Assembly (NCBI GenBank): GCA_002238645.1
Contig: MPMT01000029.1
Span: 1-52,938 of the forward strand
Direction: 5' to 3'
Origin: Alphaproteobacteria bacterium bin52
GTDB taxonomy: Bacteria; Pseudomonadota; Alphaproteobacteria; Thalassobaculales; Thalassobaculaceae
DNA: 52,938 nucleotides
Part shown: positions 46,674-52,938 of the stretch, in pieces
Position numbering within the stretch: the first letter of the stretch is position 1
Layout of the letters: each line of letters starts with the position of its first letter
Program-made: the position numbers and the translations under genes
The notes under the pieces: generated by a model
Databases searched by the model: none
What the model was told of the DNA's origin: nothing
The model's input: the letters and a program-made list of their open reading frames with translations, nothing else

Positions 46674-47831
46674 GTGCTCCCTGACGCGGTTCAACCTGTG
46701 CGCTTCCCGTGGTTTGACTACTCCCGCTATTCCTTTTCTCTGGGAATCGATACCGGCAGTCTTGTTTATCTGTCCGGCCATACCGCTTCCGAACACGATC
46801 CCGAAACTGGACGGATGGTGGTCAGGGGTGACATGCGTCGGCAGGCCCGTACTGCCTGGGACAAGATCGGGGCCATACTCGAAGGTGCGGGAAAGACGCT
46901 TGCCGACGTGGTTCGGGTGGTTGAATACGTTCGACCCGAAGGTATCGAACGCTATCGTGAGGCGGCATCGGTTCGCGATGACCTGTTTGGCGACCACCGG
47001 CCTGCCGTCAACACGGTGCCGGTTAGGGCACTGTTGCGACCGGATGCGCTGATCGAAATCGAAGTGACGGCGGGTCCGGTTGATGCCCCATTGCCCGGAC
47101 TGCCGTCAGCCCGGGTGTCAGCCGGCGTCATATTCCTGCCGACGATCGAGCCCCTCGACGGCGACGGCAACATTATCGGTGCCGGCGATGTCGTGGCCCA
47201 GACGGAAGCCATTTTCGAACGGGCCAGGGACATGCTGGCGGCGTTCGGTCTGGGTCTCGACCGGGTGGTCAAGACCCTGGACTATCTCACGCCGGCGGCT
47301 CTGGCCGATTACCGCGGTACCGGAAAGGTGCGAAAACAGTTCCTGGGGCCGGTCTACCCCGGAGCCGCCGGCATCATCATGCCTCGACTGCGCCATCCCG
47401 AAGCCCTGATCCAGTACGACTTTATTGCCGCGCTTGATCCGCCGGTTGCTGTCAATCCTGGCTGGAGCCGCTATGATCGTTTGACCTACAATCCGGGCGT
47501 GCGCGCAGGCAATCTGCTGTTCCTGTCCGGACAAGGGTCCCTTGATCCCGAAACCCAGCGCGTCATGCATGACGGCGACCTGGTTGCGCAGGCAGAATTC
47601 ACCTACGGCAATGTTCTCAAGGTGGTAGAGGCGGCGGGCGGCCACGCCGGCAGCCTGGTCAAGACCATCGAATATGTGACACCGCCGGCACTGAAGGAAT
47701 ACCGTCGCGTTGCCGACGTGCGATCGCGACTGATGCGGCGACCGTTCCCGGCTTCGACAGGTTTGGTTTGCGAGGCCCTGCTGCGGCCGGAAATGCTGAT
47801 CGAAGTCGATCCGTTTGCTGTGCTGGATTGA
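46674..47831 (+). CDS. Triplicated RidA/YjgF-family protein
   Basis: A 385-residue protein made of three RidA-like domains: about 10-133, 143-253 and 262-385. The repeat is clear from the central helices: VVRVVEYVRPEGIERYREAA, VVKTLDYLTPAALADYR and LVKTIEYVTPPALKEYR. RidA proteins are homotrimers that hydrolyse reactive enamine/imine intermediates, with active sites between subunits. The key arginine of archetypal RidA (Arg105) is Val, Ala and Ser in the three domains, so imine deaminase activity is doubtful and it belongs nearer the Rid4-7-type groups. The GTG start follows GGAG by seven bases. It leads an operon with two hotdog subunits, starting nine bases upstream of the next gene. Confidence 0.9.
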   Translation: MLPDAVQPVRFPWFDYSRYSFSLGIDTGSLVYLSGHTASEHDPETGRMVVRGDMRRQARTAWDKIGAILEGAGKTLADVVRVVEYVRPEGIERYREAASVRDDLFGDHRPAVNTVPVRALLRPDALIEIEVTAGPVDAPLPGLPSARVSAGVIFLPTIEPLDGDGNIIGAGDVVAQTEAIFERARDMLAAFGLGLDRVVKTLDYLTPAALADYRGTGKVRKQFLGPVYPGAAGIIMPRLRHPEALIQYDFIAALDPPVAVNPGWSRYDRLTYNPGVRAGNLLFLSGQGSLDPETQRVMHDGDLVAQAEFTYGNVLKVVEAAGGHAGSLVKTIEYVTPPALKEYRRVADVRSRLMRRPFPASTGLVCEALLRPEMLIEVDPFAVLD

Positions 47832-47839
47832 GCGGCCGT

Positions 47840-48340
47840 ATGTCGTTGCTCACCGACGAACTCAGGTCATGGATCGGCCGTGAGGCGGTCTACCCGGCGC
47901 AGGAAGAGATTGGACGCGCCGGCATCCGGTACTTTGCTCTGGCGCTGGGCGATGACAATCCGCTGTACCGGGACGACGATTACGCCCGGCAAGCCGGGTT
48001 TCCCGCGCTGGTGGCACCACCGACAATGATTGTCGAATCCTGTCAGTATGCCGTCGGTCCTCCGGACGATCATGGCTATATTGGCCATGCTTGGGACTTG
48101 CCGGTGGATGGGTGCCGAATGATCCGGGCAGGCAATGCCTACGAGTTCTTTCGACCGGTCCTGCCTTCCGACCGGATCTCGGTTGTCTGGACACTCGAGG
48201 ACATCAGCGAGCGGGCCTCTTCCCGAGGCGGTACGCAGCTGTTTGTGACCTCGGTTGCGCACTACCGTGACGACAGTGGCGAATTGCTGGCCATCAACCG
48301 CGAAACGCTGGTCTACCAACCGCTGACCACCGGCCGATGA
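47840..48340 (+). CDS. MaoC-like hydratase subunit, N-terminal-type hotdog (FAS1-like dehydratase)
   Basis: A 166-residue hotdog protein of the MaoC_dehydrat_N/FAS1-like type. It has IRYFALALGDDNPLYRDDDYARQAGF, then LVAPPTM and NAYEFFRPVLPSDRISV. In ChsH1-ChsH2-like and related enzymes such a subunit pairs with a catalytic MaoC subunit to hydrate bulky enoyl-CoA. The next gene supplies the partner and overlaps by four bases. The ATG at 47840 is chosen because the upstream extension lacks conserved sequence. Confidence 0.88.
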   Translation: MSLLTDELRSWIGREAVYPAQEEIGRAGIRYFALALGDDNPLYRDDDYARQAGFPALVAPPTMIVESCQYAVGPPDDHGYIGHAWDLPVDGCRMIRAGNAYEFFRPVLPSDRISVVWTLEDISERASSRGGTQLFVTSVAHYRDDSGELLAINRETLVYQPLTTGR

Positions 48341-48762
48341 CGACCTCCCGGGTGGACACGACGATCGCGCAGCCCGGCCAATCGCTGACAACGGGACACA
48401 AGACCTTCTCCATTGTCGACCTGATGCTGTACGGCGCCGCTACCTGGGACTGGCACCGCCTGCACTACGACAGTGAGTACACGAGCCGGATGCAACTGCC
48501 AGGTCCGGTGGTCGACGGTCAGATCTATGGCGCCCTGTTCGCCAGACAGGCCGTGGACGCGTTTGGTCCGACGGCGTTTGTCCGGAAACTGGAATTCCGC
48601 ATGCGCGCCATGGTGTTTGCCGGTGAAACTGTGCAGATCGACGGCGTGGTGCACGAGGTTCGCCATGATCCCGACGCTGACCTTGTTGTCCTCGATCAGA
48701 CGCTGACCCGTGATGGACGACCTGTCGCAGACGCCCGAACCGAGGTCCGTGTCCCGCGCTGA
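48337..48762 (+). CDS. MaoC-like hydratase subunit, second hotdog
   Basis: A 141-residue hotdog protein. The segment YGAATWDWHRLHYDSEYTSRM aligns with the MaoC catalytic stretch, with His positions retained but the usual Asp-x4-His spacing altered (Asp then WHRLH). It is followed by GPVVDGQIYGALFARQ and FRMRAMVFAGETVQIDG. It probably forms a heteromer with the preceding protein to hydrate or dehydrate an acyl-CoA, within the catabolic cluster. Confidence 0.85.
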   Translation: MTTSRVDTTIAQPGQSLTTGHKTFSIVDLMLYGAATWDWHRLHYDSEYTSRMQLPGPVVDGQIYGALFARQAVDAFGPTAFVRKLEFRMRAMVFAGETVQIDGVVHEVRHDPDADLVVLDQTLTRDGRPVADARTEVRVPR

Positions 48763-48766
48763 TCGT

Positions 48767-49759
48767 TTATCCGGCGAGTACCCGCAGCGTCGTTCGCACG
48801 GTTTCGACGTCAGCACCGTGCGGGGGAAAGGCGACGATGTGGCGAAATCCCGCCTGTTTCCGGATTTCCAGCGCCCGGCGGCACTCGGCGGGAGTGCCCG
48901 CGATCACAAGATCGTCAAGGATCGGACGCGGAATGACCGAGGCCGCCTGGGCCCGGTTGCCGGCCAACCAGGCGCTCTTGATCCGGTCGGCAACGTCGCC
49001 ATGGCCGTAGCCATGCATCAACTCATGATAGAACTGTCCCATGCCGCCGATGTAATAGGCGAGATGCTCGCGGCACAGTCCCCGCGCTGAGTCACCGTCT
49101 TCGCTGCACGCGGCCAGGGTCATGGCCGCCATATCGATGCCGTCGGGGTTACGCCCGACCGATTCCGCGCCGGCGCATAACGGGTGACGGACGCGCTCCA
49201 GATGCCGGACCGACACGTGGGTCGGCAACCAGCCGTCGGCAATTCGGCCGGTTTCCCGTACCGAGCGGGCTTTGAGCGTTGCGAGGTAGATCGGAATCCG
49301 CTTCTGCACCGGGCGAACCGGCATCCGGAAGCCGCGGAGCTGGAACCGTGCGCCGTCATGGTCAACCCGTTCGCCGGAGAGCGCCAGGCGAATGATGTCG
49401 ACCACTTCGCGGGTGCGGGACAGGGGATTTTCGAAGCGGCTTCCATGCCAGTTTTCAATGACAATCGGGCCGCTGGTACCGAGACCGATGATGGCGCGAC
49501 CATCGGACATCTCGTCCAGGGTTGCAAAGCTCTGTGCCAGCAGCGTCGGCGAGCGCGAAAACACGTTGACAATTCCCGTCGCCAGTCGCAGGCGGCGGGT
49601 CTTTCCGGCGAGCAGGCCGAGAAGTGTGAACGCATCGGATCCGAACGCTTCCGGCATCCAGACCGCTTCATAACCGCAGGATTCAGCCAGTTCGGCATAC
49701 CCTGTCGCATGTCGACGATGCGGGGCGGTGCTGAATGGCGAAACATAGGAAAGGCGCAT
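48767..49759 (-). CDS. Luciferase-like (LLM class) flavin-dependent oxidoreductase
   Basis: A 330-residue TIM-barrel flavin enzyme with ESCGYEAVWMPEAFGSDAFTLLG near the start. Further family stretches are RLRLATGIVNVFSRSPTLLAQSFATLDEMSDGR, GLGTSGPIVIENWHG and PIYLATLKARSVRETGRIADGW. Members are FMN-dependent monooxygenases or F420-dependent dehydrogenases; the GW-rich pattern fits the F420-type subgroup but does not prove it. It stops four bases after the end of the convergent hotdog gene and follows the acyl-CoA synthetase by 20 bases on the same strand. Confidence 0.9.
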   Translation of the reverse strand: MRLSYVSPFSTAPHRRHATGYAELAESCGYEAVWMPEAFGSDAFTLLGLLAGKTRRLRLATGIVNVFSRSPTLLAQSFATLDEMSDGRAIIGLGTSGPIVIENWHGSRFENPLSRTREVVDIIRLALSGERVDHDGARFQLRGFRMPVRPVQKRIPIYLATLKARSVRETGRIADGWLPTHVSVRHLERVRHPLCAGAESVGRNPDGIDMAAMTLAACSEDGDSARGLCREHLAYYIGGMGQFYHELMHGYGHGDVADRIKSAWLAGNRAQAASVIPRPILDDLVIAGTPAECRRALEIRKQAGFRHIVAFPPHGADVETVRTTLRVLAG

Positions 49760-49779
49760 CAGTCGTGCTGCCGGGTCGC

Positions 49780-51327
49780 TCAGTCAAACGGTGTTGGGGA
49801 CAGGTTTGACAGCAGTTCCTTCAACTGGTCGCGTTGAACCTTGCCGGTGGAATTGGAAGGAATGCTGTCGACAACGAAATAGTGCCGCGGCCGCTTGAAG
49901 TCGGCCAGGTTGGGACTCTCGCGACAGAACCGGTCGAGGGTATCGGAATTCAGCGCCCCGTCCGCCGTGACAACGGCCGCACAGACCACCTCGCCCCACT
50001 TGCGGCTCGGCAGACCGACCACGGCGACATCCACCAGGTCCGGATGGGAAAACAGGACATTTTCGATCTCCGACGGATGGACGTTTTCGCCACCGGTCTT
50101 GATCGTATGATCCATGCGCCCCATCACGGTCACAAAACCGTCCTCGTCGGCGAATGCCGCGTCGCCCGAGAAATACCAGCCTTCACGCAGGGCAGCGGCG
50201 GTCTTCTCCGGGGACCGGAAATACTCCTTCATGATGCTCGGGCCGCGTGCGATCAACTCGCCAACTTCTCCAGGTGCAGCCAGGTCTTCCGGGCTGTCGG
50301 CGCCGGAGCGAACGATGCGCACGTCCATGCCGACGGCGGCCTGACCGACGCTGCCGAGCTTGTCCGGGCGAACGCGGTAATCGCAGGCGGTGACCGCCAG
50401 ACCCTCGGTGAAGCCGTAGATATTCAGGAAGGTGTCGGGAAACAGGGCCATGCAGCGCCGGGTCACGTCGTCGGCCAGGGTTTGGCCGCCGTAAAACCCG
50501 CACCGCAGGCTACGCAGCGAATAGCGATACAGATCGGCCTGGACCATCATGACCATCTGTGTCGGAACGCCGTGCAGGACTGTGACAGTCTCCTGGTCGA
50601 CCAGGGACAGCGTTTCCTCGACATCGAAGCCACGCGTCATGACGTTGATACCGCCGAGCATGACGAACGGCACAAATTGCAGCTGCAACTGGGCGATATG
50701 AAACAGGGGCTTGTTGTTGAGAATGCAGTCGTCGTGCCGGAAGCCGCATTCGAGCGACATGATCATGGCGCCGAACAATTCGGCCGCATGGGTTCGAACC
50801 ACTCCCTTGGGCAGACCGGTCGTGCCCGAGGTGTACATGATGAAGGCGGGGTCACCGAGGCCCGCGCCCGGCACCGGTTCCCGGTCCGATGCCGGCGCCA
50901 GGAATGCGGAGAACGGGATTTCATCACGCTCCGGCGTGTCGCCGACATAGATCAGTGCCTGAAGGCTGGACAACTGGTCGCGGACCGGCGCGACCCGGTC
51001 GCGCAGCGATTCCTCGAAAACCAGCAGCCGCGCCGCGCAGTCATTGATGATGTACGCGACTTCGTTGGCAGCCAGCCGGTAGTTGATCGGCACCGGGACC
51101 GCGCCGATCTTGAGCAGCGCGTACAGCCCGGTGACCATCTCCGGCAGGTTCCAGGTCAGGAAGGCGACGCGGTCGCCGCGGCCAATGCCCCGGGCGGCGA
51201 AGGCGTTGGCAGCCCGGTTGACCTCCTGGTTCCACTGGCGATAGCGCCAGCGACGGCCTTCGAACACCAGGGCCGTCTTCTCCGGCCACTTCCGTGCGGC
51301 CTGCGCAAGCGTCATTCCCAAATTCAT
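49780..51327 (-). CDS. AMP-forming acyl-CoA synthetase
   Basis: A 515-residue ANL-superfamily ligase that activates a carboxylic acid as its adenylate and then its CoA thioester. It has the P-loop YTSGTTGLPKG, the YGFTEG motif, GWYFSGDAAFADEDGFVTVMGR (Asp for ribose binding) and the C-terminal catalytic lysine in NSTGKVQRD. The substrate pocket cannot be read. The ATG at 51327 is chosen because MNLGMTLAQAARKWPEKTAL is the family N-terminus. It is divergent from the acyl-CoA dehydrogenase and shares its promoter region. Confidence 0.92.
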   Translation of the reverse strand: MNLGMTLAQAARKWPEKTALVFEGRRWRYRQWNQEVNRAANAFAARGIGRGDRVAFLTWNLPEMVTGLYALLKIGAVPVPINYRLAANEVAYIINDCAARLLVFEESLRDRVAPVRDQLSSLQALIYVGDTPERDEIPFSAFLAPASDREPVPGAGLGDPAFIMYTSGTTGLPKGVVRTHAAELFGAMIMSLECGFRHDDCILNNKPLFHIAQLQLQFVPFVMLGGINVMTRGFDVEETLSLVDQETVTVLHGVPTQMVMMVQADLYRYSLRSLRCGFYGGQTLADDVTRRCMALFPDTFLNIYGFTEGLAVTACDYRVRPDKLGSVGQAAVGMDVRIVRSGADSPEDLAAPGEVGELIARGPSIMKEYFRSPEKTAAALREGWYFSGDAAFADEDGFVTVMGRMDHTIKTGGENVHPSEIENVLFSHPDLVDVAVVGLPSRKWGEVVCAAVVTADGALNSDTLDRFCRESPNLADFKRPRHYFVVDSIPSNSTGKVQRDQLKELLSNLSPTPFD

Positions 51328-51375
51328 GGCGAGTCCGAGTTGCCTGCGGAACCGAGAAAACCGTAGGCTGAATGG

Positions 51376-51439
51376 CCGGTCATGACAAGGATCCGGATCC
51401 TCGCCGTGCGGGTCTCTGACCGGTAACCCCGCAGCGGGG
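51376..51439. promoter_or_regulatory. Nested palindromes in a divergent promoter region
   Basis: Between the acyl-CoA synthetase and dehydrogenase genes lies a perfect 14-bp palindrome (AGGATCC then GGATCCT, 51388-51401). It is framed by an outer repeat CCGGTCA (51376-51382) and TGACCGG (51417-51423). A third, CCCCGC/GCGGGG (51427-51439), stands just before the dehydrogenase ATG. This layout is typical of a regulator-binding region for divergent catabolic genes, for example FadR/TetR-type control. Confidence 0.5.
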
Positions 51440-51456
51440 GCGGAGCAGCACAGACG

Positions 51457-52614
51457 ATGGATTTTGACCCGCCAGAAGAACACCGGTTCCTGCGAGACAG
51501 CGTTCGCCGGTTTTTCGCCGACGAACTTCCGGAAAGACGCATTCGCGAAATGGACCGGTCGCGTCGGGTGCCGCGCGCACTCTGGAAACGGTTTGCCGAG
51601 CTGGGATGGCTGGGCATGTCGGTCCCGGAAGAGCATGGTGGCAGCAACGCCGACGTGATGACATCGGCCGTGCTGTGTGAGGAACTGTCACGACAGTTTC
51701 CGTCATTGGCGGTCAACTGGGTATTGATCGCGATGACAGCGCGCATGTTTCGCGAATACGGGTCGCCGGAACAGCAGGCAGAATACCTGCCGCGACTGGC
51801 GCGCGGCGATTTCATGATGGCGTTCGGAATGACCGAACCCGGCGGTGGTACTGATATCCTCCAGTTATCGACTCGCGGCGCCATGCGGGACAACCAGTGG
51901 TCGGTCACGGGGCAGAAGCTCTACACGTCGTTCGCCGACGATGCTGATGCGATCCTGGTACTCTGCCGCACCGAACCGGTGCGGGACGGCAGGCGTGCCG
52001 GCGGTCTGTCCCTGATTCTGATTTCGCGCCGGCAGGATGCGGTGACGGTCCGTCGTCTGGAACTGATGGGCATGCGGGCGGGCTGCACCTGTGAAGTGTT
52101 TCTGGACGAGGCCCGGGCCCCGACTGATGCCCTGGTCGGGGAGGCTGGCCGGGGCTGGTATCAGTTGCTTTCATCGCTCGATGAGGAACGGATCCTGTCA
52201 GCCGCAATCTATGTTGGAATTTCTACGGCTGCACTGGACCTGGCCGTGCAACATGCAAGCGAGCGGGTTGCTTTCGGCCGTCCGGTTGGCGGATTTCAGG
52301 CGGTGCAGCACCCGCTTGCCGAAGCTGCGACGGAACTTGAACAGAGTCGGCTGTTGACGTTCAAGGCGGCCTGGCTGCTTTCCCGCAACCGCGCGTGTTC
52401 GGTCGAAGCGGCGATGGCCAAACTGGCAGCCTCGGAGACCGCCATTCGCACCACTGACCGTTGCATGCGGGTGCTGGCGGCAAGTGGACTGGTCGAGGAT
52501 GGTCCGATGGAACGGTTGTTCCGTGATGCTCGTCTTGGGCCGTTCAGTCCGATATCGAACGAGATGGTGAAGAACTTTCTCGGCGAACGCCTTGGTTTGC
52601 CGCGCAGCTATTGA
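51457..52614 (+). CDS. Acyl-CoA dehydrogenase
   Basis: A 385-residue flavoprotein that introduces a double bond into an acyl-CoA. The three ACAD domains are visible: helical N-terminal (ELGWLGMSVPEEHGGSNADV), beta middle domain with FAD-binding FGMTEPGGGTD, and C-terminal domain with SERVAFGRPVGGFQAVQHPLAEAATELE. The C-terminal end RDARLGPFSPISNEMVKNFLGERLGLPRSY has no Glu at the MCAD Glu376 position (usual IYEGT context); the nearest Glu is four residues later, so a different catalytic base is likely. With the ligase and hotdog pair it completes a beta-oxidation-like set. Confidence 0.91.
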   Translation: MDFDPPEEHRFLRDSVRRFFADELPERRIREMDRSRRVPRALWKRFAELGWLGMSVPEEHGGSNADVMTSAVLCEELSRQFPSLAVNWVLIAMTARMFREYGSPEQQAEYLPRLARGDFMMAFGMTEPGGGTDILQLSTRGAMRDNQWSVTGQKLYTSFADDADAILVLCRTEPVRDGRRAGGLSLILISRRQDAVTVRRLELMGMRAGCTCEVFLDEARAPTDALVGEAGRGWYQLLSSLDEERILSAAIYVGISTAALDLAVQHASERVAFGRPVGGFQAVQHPLAEAATELEQSRLLTFKAAWLLSRNRACSVEAAMAKLAASETAIRTTDRCMRVLAASGLVEDGPMERLFRDARLGPFSPISNEMVKNFLGERLGLPRSY

Positions 52615-52938
52615 TTGGCGTGACCGTTCCGTCGTCCCGCGGAATTGATCACCCGCACGACCTATCGCCCAATCGGCACCACGGTTCCGAAGACCGTACG
52701 GGACGGTGTGCATACATCAGCGCGATCAAGCCCGGTCGAACGGTTTCCGTTTTCAGGCCGTAATGCTCCTCAACCTATTCATGGTTCGGTCCGGACAGGA
52801 GCGTCACGTTGACCCATCTTTAACATTTGGTTCAAAAAGTCTTTTGTAATCAGTCGGATAAGATTCCGAGTGGCACTACAAGTGGGCACTTGCAGCAGAT
52901 CATCCGCGGTACAGGCGTGGCTCTGCAGTCGGGCTCAC
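52615..52938. other. Right-edge region, no gene seen
   Basis: No frame of convincing length or domain. The part from about 52800 to 52870 is notably AT-rich compared with the rest of the window. It may be a promoter region for a gene beyond the edge, but no well-spaced -35/-10 pair was found. Confidence 0.5.

Noticed and set aside
46226..46684. 152-codon plus-strand frame before the RidA gene
   Set aside because: It passes through the candidate promoter and overlaps the RidA start; no domain is recognisable.
52808..52850. Sigma-70 promoter at the right edge
   Set aside because: TTGACC is present, but the possible -10 sequences (TCAAAA, TGTAAT) are poor or wrongly spaced.

Overview
The window reads as a GC-rich bacterial chromosome, most likely an alphaproteobacterium of Rhodospirillales type. 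The basis is the general L-amino acid transporter aapJQMP, a mitochondrial-type complex I accessory protein (NDUFS4-like), tRNA genes that encode their CCA ends, and dense operons with 4-nt start/stop overlaps. No phage genes, CRISPR array or integrase were seen. The only mobile element is a TnpB (IS200/IS605-type) gene entering from the left edge.

Layout. 3-776: TnpB. 830-1756: metA. 1902-11847: an aerobic CO-dehydrogenase-like molybdenum hydroxylase operon (coxS, coxL of form II, coxM, then coxD, coxE, two XdhC-type maturation proteins, a fused molybdopterin-binding/cytidylyltransferase protein and an IscU/SufU-type scaffold), interrupted by a nitroreductase on the other strand. 12124-18864 (minus): MetE-like methyltransferase, a probably decayed MNT nucleotidyltransferase, a 3-hydroxyisobutyrate dehydrogenase-like enzyme, an orphan type I secretion ABC protein, a MaoC hydratase and a class III CoA transferase. 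19343-22152: cysteine synthase, mercaptopyruvate/thiosulfate sulfurtransferase, tandem GNAT protein. 22366-26922 (minus): aapJQMP. 27581-31721: metC, a ModE-type regulator and modABC. 31709-35738 (minus): ABC-F ATPase, thiol dioxygenase and a four-domain rhodanese, translationally coupled. 35801-37510 (minus): enolase-superfamily enzyme, tRNA-Arg, NDUFS4-like protein, tRNA-Pro. 37723-40328 (minus): CobW GTPase and amidohydrolase, divergent from a complete peptide ABC transporter (40484-45947). 46674-52614: a catabolic cluster with a three-domain RidA protein, two hotdog hydratase subunits, a luciferase-like flavin enzyme, an acyl-CoA synthetase and an acyl-CoA dehydrogenase.

How it fits together. 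Two themes recur. The first is sulfur amino acid chemistry: homoserine acylation, cysteine synthesis, cystathionine cleavage, methionine synthase-like methyl transfer, sulfane-sulfur transfer and thiol oxidation. The second is molybdenum: a Mo-Cu/Mo-hydroxylase-type operon with its own cofactor maturation set, and a separate modABC uptake operon with a DNA-binding ModE domain. The right end is an accessory-looking catabolic cluster for an unidentified acid that is activated to a CoA thioester.

The most unusual items are the RidA triplication (a single-chain version of a normally homotrimeric fold), the coupled ABC-F / thiol dioxygenase / four-rhodanese operon, the form II cox operon with a scaffold protein and a fused cofactor enzyme, the CobW-amidohydrolase-peptide transporter locus with a 16-bp operator-like palindrome, and hairpins between binding-protein and permease genes in two different transporters. 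All function calls come from reading motifs; no database search was possible.
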